A stretch of 64,000 nt of DNA from the NCBI GenBank assembly GCA_016703325.1, contig JADJCH010000035.1, forward strand, positions 15,436 through 79,435. Direction: 5' to 3'. The notes beneath the pieces are model-generated. The model made no database searches, had not been told where the DNA came from, and saw only the letters and a program-made list of their open reading frames with translations. Both the position numbers and the translations under genes were made by a program. Origin of the DNA: Burkholderiales bacterium. Lineage in GTDB: Bacteria > Pseudomonadota > Gammaproteobacteria > Burkholderiales > Burkholderiaceae_C. The first letter of the stretch is position 1, and each line of letters begins with the position of its first letter. Positions 55,256-61,751 of this stretch are shown one piece after another.

Positions 55256-56494
55256 TCAGGCCAGTGTGTTCGTCTTCCGCCCCACGGGCGTCGCGATGGA
55301 TGGATTCCGAGGCTGCACGCCAGCGGCTGCAACGAGGCTCTTCAGCAACGGCGTACCTCCTCCAGGAATCTGCAGACTGTCGCGCCACGCATCAATACCA
55401 GCTTGGCCGAACACACTGCGCAACTTGCCTTCCGCGCTGGACGAGTACTCGTCGGTCAGCAACGCCTCGAGGTGAAGCTCAAGCTGAGAATGCCAACGCT
55501 TGAACTCTCGCGCTCTGGCACCCTGGTCGCTGTTCCACCGGTCAGCAAAGTTCTCAGTTACCAGCTCAGGATTCGGAACGGAATACCGGCCGACTCCATC
55601 CTTCCTGATGTGCTTCGGCATCTCCTCAATGATGGCCAGAACCACTTCAATGGGCGAGCCCATGGACGTTCGACGAGTGCGGTACAACTCCTCGTACGCA
55701 TGGGTGGCCAAGGTGACGATGATGACGGAGATGGGCGCTGCAGCCTTCTGCCTCTCGTCGGCGTAGTGATAGAAGTTGTCGCGGTGCAACTTCATCAGTT
55801 GTACAGTGCGGCGAAGGATGTCATCAATGCCGACCGGCTCTGCAGGTAAAGGGTCAATCGACTTCCGCGCTTCTACAACGCTGGAGAAAGCGGTGGACTG
55901 GGCGAAGGTGAAGCGCAGTTCTGCCCGCGCGCAAAACCAGTCCGCAAACTCCTTCGGGTTGGACGGGCTCCACTGGGTATCCGGGTCGCGCACGCGGAGG
56001 GCAGCACCGTAGACTCGCTTGTTGTCCGGAACCGCCGGCGTCACGTCGAAGTAGAAGGGCTTGCCTGGATACTGCAAGGTCCAACAGCGCCGACGTGGGG
56101 TCGGCTCACCGGTCACGGCTTCTCGCCCTTTCAGGGCCTGACCGAACTCCTCGAACATCTCCTCAGAGTCACGGTACTGGTACTTCGGCCCAGACAGCTG
56201 GACCACGATGTCGATGTCGAAGTTCGCTGCCCCGCGTGGCCTGATGGTGGTCTGGGTGCGCATCGACCCTTGCGGGAACACGTCCACATCGTGGCGCGGC
56301 AGGTCCAACTTTGTCGCGATGTCGTCGGCGAGCCGCAAATACTCCCTCTCGGCGTCAGCGCGAGCTGTGCTGTCGAGCTCAAGGCGCTTCAGCAGCGAAA
56401 CGATGAGCTGCTCCCACCTCATGCCGTCCCGACTCAGGCCCAGCGATTTCAGGAGACGTTCGGACAGCTTGGCAGGTTGTTGACCAGGTATCAA
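55256..56494 (-). CDS. CBASS cyclic-oligonucleotide synthase (CD-NTase)
   Basis: A 412-residue nucleotidyltransferase. The active site is QGSMRTQTTIR (Gly76-Ser77), the Asp pair D93 and D95 in NFDIDIVVQ and the third Asp150 in FYFDVTPAV, the pattern of CD-NTases. On phage infection such enzymes make cyclic di- or trinucleotides that switch on the effector. The last residues are RKTNTLA; a small C-terminal residue is where Cap2 attaches the enzyme to targets. The clade (CdnD, CdnG or other) cannot be set by eye. Between the SAVED effector and cap2, in a four-gene operon. Confidence 0.9.
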   Translation of the reverse strand: MIPGQQPAKLSERLLKSLGLSRDGMRWEQLIVSLLKRLELDSTARADAEREYLRLADDIATKLDLPRHDVDVFPQGSMRTQTTIRPRGAANFDIDIVVQLSGPKYQYRDSEEMFEEFGQALKGREAVTGEPTPRRRCWTLQYPGKPFYFDVTPAVPDNKRVYGAALRVRDPDTQWSPSNPKEFADWFCARAELRFTFAQSTAFSSVVEARKSIDPLPAEPVGIDDILRRTVQLMKLHRDNFYHYADERQKAAAPISVIIVTLATHAYEELYRTRRTSMGSPIEVVLAIIEEMPKHIRKDGVGRYSVPNPELVTENFADRWNSDQGARAREFKRWHSQLELHLEALLTDEYSSSAEGKLRSVFGQAGIDAWRDSLQIPGGGTPLLKSLVAAAGVQPRNPSIATPVGRKTNTLA

Positions 56495-56517
56495 GATGGC
56501 TCCTTGGTGGCTGGATT

Positions 56518-58104
56518 TCAGGAAATGTCGATGGACGCGCCCGTGGACACGAGCGTCGCTGCCGTGGAAGAAATGCGAATCGTTGGCTCAAACGTCCCCC
56601 TGGCGCCCGGGCCAGCACCGGGCTTGCGCTCATAAAGGATGAAGTCGGGCTGATGTCGCGCCTGCATCTTCTGCCCCAGACGGAAGCAGGCGGTGGTCGG
56701 TGCGATGGCGATGACATGGACCGTGCGGATGTGCCACTGGTCGTGAATGCGCTCCAGCGCCTCACCTATCGCCTTGCCCAGCAATGCCTGGTCGTCGGGA
56801 TGTCCGATGGACCGATACGTTGGCGAGTCGACGGTGACTTCCACCGTGGGCAGGACATAGTCTCCGGCGGTAGCCAGGTTCGACGGCAGCTCCGATGCGG
56901 ACGGCGAGGCCGTCAGGCAGACTCGAAGAAGTGCCTCGGACGCCCCTTCAGCTGCTTCGCGGAGGACTCGCACCTTGAACTTGTCGGCTGTAGGCTTTTC
57001 ACTGGTCGGCCATGCCCACTGTCCGCCCCGCGTACCGGCCACTTGGTCGCGGTCGAACTGGAACAGGTGAACGGTGCTGGATTCACCTATCAGGCGGCCG
57101 GACAGCACCAGCACAGACGTACCGTGCAGCGGCAGCACCGCCAGCGGTGGCCTCGGAGCGCCCCCATGGCTGGTTCCGGTCAAGAGGCCTTTCAGCACCG
57201 GGATGTCGTGCTTCAGAAGGTCAAAAAGGCTCAGCCAATATCCAGGCGAGTTGGACGCACCCAGGTGCGCGCCATTCCGAGCAAACCACTGAGCTTGGGG
57301 CGTTGCCATCCGTACGCCGCGAAGCCACATGGCCTCCTCAGCCACACGCTGGTCGAACGCGAAGCTCTGGCCTTCGATGTTGCCGCCAATGACCAGCATC
57401 TGGGCCGCCGGGAAGCGCAAGGTATCCAGGAGGCGCCAAACTTCGGCGACGTTCCTTTCCCGCATTTCCTGGAGCAACTCGACGCCGTAGCGGTCGGGGG
57501 CAACCCTGTCGATGAGTCGATGGCACTTGTCGCACATCAGCATGATGTTGCTAGGCTCGTCGCAGAGACGAGGTGAACGCACCGGGTCCCCACGAGGCCC
57601 GTCGCTTGACGACGCAATGATGTGCGCGAAGTAGCTGTAGTTGCTGTTGCTCGCGCCAGGCACGAAGTGACTGCGCAGGTCGTCGCCGCAGCCATCAAAC
57701 TGGCACCGCCAACCTGCCAGGGACGCTACCTCGAACCGAGTTTTGGCAGTGACCTCACCGTTCCGACCGCTCGTGACCCCGTCTCTGGCATTTCGCCACG
57801 CCTTTACCGTCGCTGAACTGGCCACCACTGCCTGGCCGTCGCTCGGACCAACGGAGTGGACCTCGGCTGCAGCAACTTCCTGCCACTTCAACCGACGGCG
57901 CTTTCCTGCGGCATCGAGGAGTGCGGCTGTCTCGTTGCCAATGTCACCTTGCCCAACCGGGGTCCACTCAGGTGCGTCCGACGGTTGGCTGGCAAGCACC
58001 TTGGCAGTAAAGCGGTTGGCGATGACAAGCAGGTGGTCCCGCCCGGCAGCCAGGTGAGCACGCACCTCGGCAGCCAGTTCAACGTCGGTACAGCCTTGCG
58101 CCAT
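56518..58104 (-). CDS. cap5: CBASS effector HNH-SAVED nuclease (Cap5-like) with N-terminal extension
   Basis: A 528-residue protein. An HNH endonuclease lies at about 125-200: Cys134 and Cys139 (WRCQFDGCG), FAHIIAS with His161, Asn186 and Cys191/Cys194 (MLMCDKCHRLIDR). The C-terminal 200 residues are a SAVED domain, with VHVIAIAPTTACFRLGQ and RHQPDFILYER typical. SAVED binds the cyclic nucleotide and the HNH then degrades DNA, killing the infected cell. In Cap5 the HNH is near the N terminus; here about 115 residues precede it that I cannot assign. It starts 3 bases after the DUF2188 gene. Confidence 0.87.
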   Translation of the reverse strand: MAQGCTDVELAAEVRAHLAAGRDHLLVIANRFTAKVLASQPSDAPEWTPVGQGDIGNETAALLDAAGKRRRLKWQEVAAAEVHSVGPSDGQAVVASSATVKAWRNARDGVTSGRNGEVTAKTRFEVASLAGWRCQFDGCGDDLRSHFVPGASNSNYSYFAHIIASSSDGPRGDPVRSPRLCDEPSNIMLMCDKCHRLIDRVAPDRYGVELLQEMRERNVAEVWRLLDTLRFPAAQMLVIGGNIEGQSFAFDQRVAEEAMWLRGVRMATPQAQWFARNGAHLGASNSPGYWLSLFDLLKHDIPVLKGLLTGTSHGGAPRPPLAVLPLHGTSVLVLSGRLIGESSTVHLFQFDRDQVAGTRGGQWAWPTSEKPTADKFKVRVLREAAEGASEALLRVCLTASPSASELPSNLATAGDYVLPTVEVTVDSPTYRSIGHPDDQALLGKAIGEALERIHDQWHIRTVHVIAIAPTTACFRLGQKMQARHQPDFILYERKPGAGPGARGTFEPTIRISSTAATLVSTGASIDIS

Positions 58105-58107
58105 CGG

Positions 58108-58332
58108 TCAGCCCTTCGGCGGGAACGGGTCGTTGCCGTAGCTGTCCTTGGCGCGAATCTGGCCATCGCGACCGTGGATGACCAACTCAGCCTGATTGTT
58201 CTGGGCAATCTCGCGGGCAACGTCGATTGCCTTCTGCTGAGTCGGCTGGACGGAAGTGGCACGGCTGTTGCCCTCACCCTTCACTGCCCAACCGTCTTTG
58301 TGGGGCACCACATGCTGGTTCTTGGAGGCCAT
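58108..58332 (-). CDS. DUF2188 small protein, first gene of CBASS operon
   Basis: A 74-residue protein made of one DUF2188 domain: NQHVVPHKDGWAVKGEGNSRA, then ELVIHGRDGQIRAKDSYGNDP. It has a GGAG ribosome site and ends 3 bases before the effector gene, so it is co-transcribed. Function of the family is unknown; members are small and soluble. Its place at the head of the operon suggests a CBASS accessory role or an immunity-like role, but that is inference. Confidence 0.88.
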   Translation of the reverse strand: MASKNQHVVPHKDGWAVKGEGNSRATSVQPTQQKAIDVAREIAQNNQAELVIHGRDGQIRAKDSYGNDPFPPKG

Positions 58333-58361
58333 TGGCGTCTCCTGGAGTTGATGACGCCGTT

Positions 58362-58413
58362 AGATTAATAGAACGACGCAGGGCTGTCAACTATAGTGAT
58401 ACGTTCCGTATCA
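58362..58413. promoter_or_regulatory. CBASS promoter and palindromic operator
   Basis: TGATACG-TTC-CGTATCA at 58397-58413 is a perfect 17-bp palindrome. Reading left, a perfect -35 (TTGACA, 58390-58385) and a -10 (TAATCT, 58367-58362) 17 bases on can drive the CBASS operon; reading right, CATAAT (58417-58422) may serve capH. It lies between the divergent repressor and CBASS genes and is the likely CapH binding site. Confidence 0.7.
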
Positions 58414-58468
58414 GTGCATAATCTCAGGCTTCCCAGGGAGCACAAAAAAGACAACCTTGGAACGTCCT

Positions 58469-58813
58469 ATGTCACTTGGCGCCAAGCTCATCGAGCTGAG
58501 ACAGCGGTCAGGGAAGTCGCTGCAAGAAGTTGCCGACATCCTGGGCGTGTCGAAGACCCACATCTGGTCCCTAGAGAAGGGTCAGAGCGACAACCCGTCG
58601 CTGGAGCTGCTCACAAAACTGGCTGAGCTGTACAAGGTTCCTATCGACTACCTAGCCGGGACAGCACCTGAAGGTGTCGAGACCGCAATTGATGCGCAGG
58701 CGATGCGCTTCTTTCGCGATTTCAAGCAGCTCGGGGACGACGAGCAGCGCATCTTGCAGGACACTTTGGAGGCGTTCTTAAAACGGAAGCCTTCAGGGAA
58801 TGGTTCAAGTTGA
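58469..58813 (+). CDS. capH: XRE-family repressor, CapH-type
   Basis: A 114-residue protein with an XRE helix-turn-helix at residues 5-60 (LGAKLIELRQRSGKSLQEVADILGVS... in pieces: SLQEVADILGVSKTHIWSLE). The C-terminal half is helical (FRDFKQLGDDEQRILQDTLE). It is divergent from the CBASS operon and overlaps the peptidase gene by 14 bases. CapH-CapP pairs are known to repress CBASS and to lift repression after DNA damage by CapP cleaving CapH. Start at 58469; a TTG four codons earlier is less likely. Confidence 0.85.
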   Translation: MSLGAKLIELRQRSGKSLQEVADILGVSKTHIWSLEKGQSDNPSLELLTKLAELYKVPIDYLAGTAPEGVETAIDAQAMRFFRDFKQLGDDEQRILQDTLEAFLKRKPSGNGSS

Positions 58814-59597
58814 CCCCGTTGAACTTGCTGACCTAGCAAGCCCAGAGCAGCTCGTCGCTGAGCTGCTTCGACAGAATCCGCAGATGCCAGTCCCCATCCC
58901 TGTGGAGGACCTCGCCCGAGCCGCAGGCATCGAAGAAGTCAAAGTGCTGCCGAGCGAGCAGTTTGAGGGTGCCCTCATCTGCGACGACGTCAAATCGCGC
59001 GGGGTCATCCTCTACAACGGGTCGCGTCCTCGAACGCGACAGCGCTTCACCATCGCGCACGAGCTTGGGCACTTCCTCTTACCCTGGCAGCGCCGGACTT
59101 CCTTCGAGTGCGTGTCGAAGGACCTGAACTTGACCGGCGCGGACACCGACTGGGAAGTGCAAGCAAGCCGGTTTGCTGCGGAGTTGCTTCTACCCCAGCG
59201 CCTGTTCGAGCAGGAACTTAGAAAGCTCGGCGACCCCGAGCTCGCCAACATCGTCCAGCTCGGCGACTACTTCGGCACCAGCATCGAGTACACGGCACGA
59301 CGCTACGTCGAGGTTGGCGGATTCGCGTGTGCGGTGGTTTTCTCGAAGGACAACCAGGTCAGGTACACGGTCCGCGGTGAGTTCTTTGAGCACCGGCTTT
59401 GCGTGAAAAAAGGCGACCGGCTACCTACAAAGTCACCAAGTCGCGCGGCGACGGGGGACCCCGAAGATTGGGCCTCCCTCGATGCTCACTGGTGGCTTCA
59501 GGAGGCTACGGGAGCACAGCCCCCCGAGGAGGTCTATGAGCAGACCCTTTGGCAAGACAATGGCTACAAGGTCACGCTGCTCACATACGACGTGTAG
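58800..59597 (+). CDS. capP: ImmA/IrrE-type metallopeptidase, CapP-type
   Basis: A 265-residue protein with the zinc motif HELGH in RFTIAHELGHFLLP (about residues 80-95) and the third ligand in EVQASRFAAELLLP, the IrrE/ImmA pattern. The C-terminal 90 residues are a separate domain (FACAVVFSKDNQVRYTVRGEFF), which in relatives senses a ligand or DNA. It overlaps the capH-type gene, so the two are translationally coupled. It probably cleaves the repressor when activated. Convergent with the helicase gene at 59647. Confidence 0.87.
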   Translation: MVQVDPVELADLASPEQLVAELLRQNPQMPVPIPVEDLARAAGIEEVKVLPSEQFEGALICDDVKSRGVILYNGSRPRTRQRFTIAHELGHFLLPWQRRTSFECVSKDLNLTGADTDWEVQASRFAAELLLPQRLFEQELRKLGDPELANIVQLGDYFGTSIEYTARRYVEVGGFACAVVFSKDNQVRYTVRGEFFEHRLCVKKGDRLPTKSPSRAATGDPEDWASLDAHWWLQEATGAQPPEEVYEQTLWQDNGYKVTLLTYDV

Positions 59598-59646
59598 TGG
59601 CTCAACACGGTGAAGTCCAGGTGGTTGGCCGCCTCGCAGTATCCCC

Positions 59647-61751
59647 TCAAGCAAGTCGAATCAACATCGCCGCCCGCTTCGCACGAGTAAGCGCCACGTA
59701 CATCAGCTTGCGCTGGCTCGCCGTTTCCCCCGGGTCTTGGAAGTAGGAGTCCGGCGCCACCACAACCACCGCATCGAACTCCAACCCCTTGGACCGATGC
59801 ATGGTCGCGAAGTGCACCACGTCCCGGCTATCTGAGTGGTTGGCCTGAGCCGTGATGGTGACGCACGAGAGGCCGGCTCCTTGGACCTGCTTCGCCAGCG
59901 CCTCGCGGTTCTTCTCGCTGGAGGCGATGACGCAGACCGATGGCGCTTCACCGTCGCCCTTGTCTTCACGGAAGGACTTGACGAAACCGATGACCTGCAC
60001 CGCCGCAGCTTCGATGCCATCGGCCGTGACAAGGCTCGGCACCGGCCCGTGGGACAGCGACTTGTAGCGCTTCGTCTCGTCATGACCATCGTCGAGGTCG
60101 TCTACCTCGCACCCCTCCAGCAACGCCACCGCCTGCCGGCGAATCTCGTCGGTCGTGCGGTAGTTCAGGTACAGCTTGCGGGAGCGGCCGCGGATGTCGA
60201 TGCCGCATTTGCTCATCGCAGCACGGTTACGGCTGTAGATGCGCTGGTGGCCGTCGCCGACGAAGAAAAGGTCGTTGGGGCCTGATGGAATCACCGCACG
60301 CAGCAGCCGCAACGCCTGAGGCCCGAAGTCCTGCGTCTCGTCGATGACGATGGCGCTGTAGTCGGCAGCCCGTTCGCCATCGGCAAGCAGCAAGTCCGCT
60401 ACCTCACGGTAGGCGTCGTCGACCTCCTTGAGCTTGCGTGAGCTGAGCTGGCCGCGGTATTCCTCGAACACCGGCCAGACTGCATCGCGCTTGGCACGGC
60501 TCAGCACGCTTTCTCGGCCAGTCCGCCGAGCCGTCCGGTACTGTTCGCGGGTCGTGATGCCTTGTGCCAGGACGACCTGCTCCAGCTCCTGCTCATAGAA
60601 GTTGTCCGGCAGGTCCAGCGTGGTGTCACGCACCGCCATGGCAGCCTGCCAGGCCTGCAAGGCTGCGTCCTGCTTGCGGTCGTAGACGATGCGGTGCTCC
60701 AGCTTGCGGCTGCGCATGAATCCGTGCACCCAGGCATCCAGGTTTCGCACTTCCAGCTTGGCGAGGTGCCGCTGCCGCACAGCGTGCGCAGGTTCTGCTC
60801 AATGTCGCTCGCCAGGTTTCTAGTGAAGGTCGTGAACAGCACCTTCTTGCCGTCCGGCGTTCGGCTATCTGCCAGCCATCGCGCACGGTGCATGGCCAGC
60901 ACGGTCTTGCCCGTGCCCGCACCGCCCAGCACCCGCACCGGGCCGCTGCGGTCACCGGAAGCCAGCTTGTGCTGCGTGGGGTGCAGGAACACGCGCCACT
61001 GGGCCAACGGCGCGTTCATGATGGCCATCATGGCCTCGTCGTTGTCGACGATGACAAAGCGCGACTGCGATTCCGGCGTCGCCAGGGCCGCAGCGAAGTC
61101 GGACGTGTCGACCTTGCGGTCCACCCGGGTCTCGCGAGCGTTCAACACCTGGCTGACGGTATCGCCCGCCGCGACCAGGAACAAGCCTTCGTAACCCTCG
61201 ACAGGCAGGCGGCCCTGCAACGCGTCCAATTGCGGCTCGAACGTGAGGTTCCGCACCTCGGCCAGCATCTCTTCGGGCACGCCTAGGCTCAGCAGTTCAC
61301 GGTCCTCAAGGCCGCCGAATAGCGGTAACTGCGGCTCGACCTTCTGCTCTTGAACCGCACGAGCCACCGGGGTCGGCTGCGCGGGAGGCGCCTCGACGAT
61401 TGCGACGCTCTCGACGACCACCATCTGCATCGCCCCCGTCACCGGGTTGATGGCCAGCTTGCGGTTCTCGGCCCAGCGGTAGGCATCGTCGTGGTGGTCG
61501 ACGTAGAGCAGCACGTAGACGTCGCCGCTGCTCGGCTTGAACACGATGCCGCGCCAGTCGCGGTCAAGCCGAACCGACTTCAGGTTCGAGTCACGGGCGG
61601 CGTTGATGTTCTCGTAGTTGATGCCCGGGCTGGTCGGGTCCGACTGGAACTGGATGGCCCACTTCATCACTTTCGAGTGAACGCTGGACGGCAGCTTCGA
61701 CAGTTGCAGCAGGAAGTCCTGCGACAGGGCCACTTTGGGTTTGAGACTCAT
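59647..61751 (-). pseudogene. UvrD-type helicase with RelE-like N-terminal domain, frameshifted
   Basis: Two frames form one helicase of about 700 residues. The first (61751 down to about 60783) has an N-terminal RelE/ParE-like fold (residues 1-100, SVRLDRDWRGIVFKPSSG), then Walker A LGGAGTGKTVLAM at about 275 and FTTFTRNLASDIEQNL. The second (60780 down to 59647) begins HLAKLEVRNLDAWVHGF and carries Walker B VIDETQDFGPQ and motif VI MYVALTRAKRA. A single-base indel near 60783 in a GC-rich stretch separates them. Its ATG overlaps the stop of the DUF1998 gene (ATGA). If the shift is real the helicase is dead; a sequencing error is possible. Confidence 0.85.
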
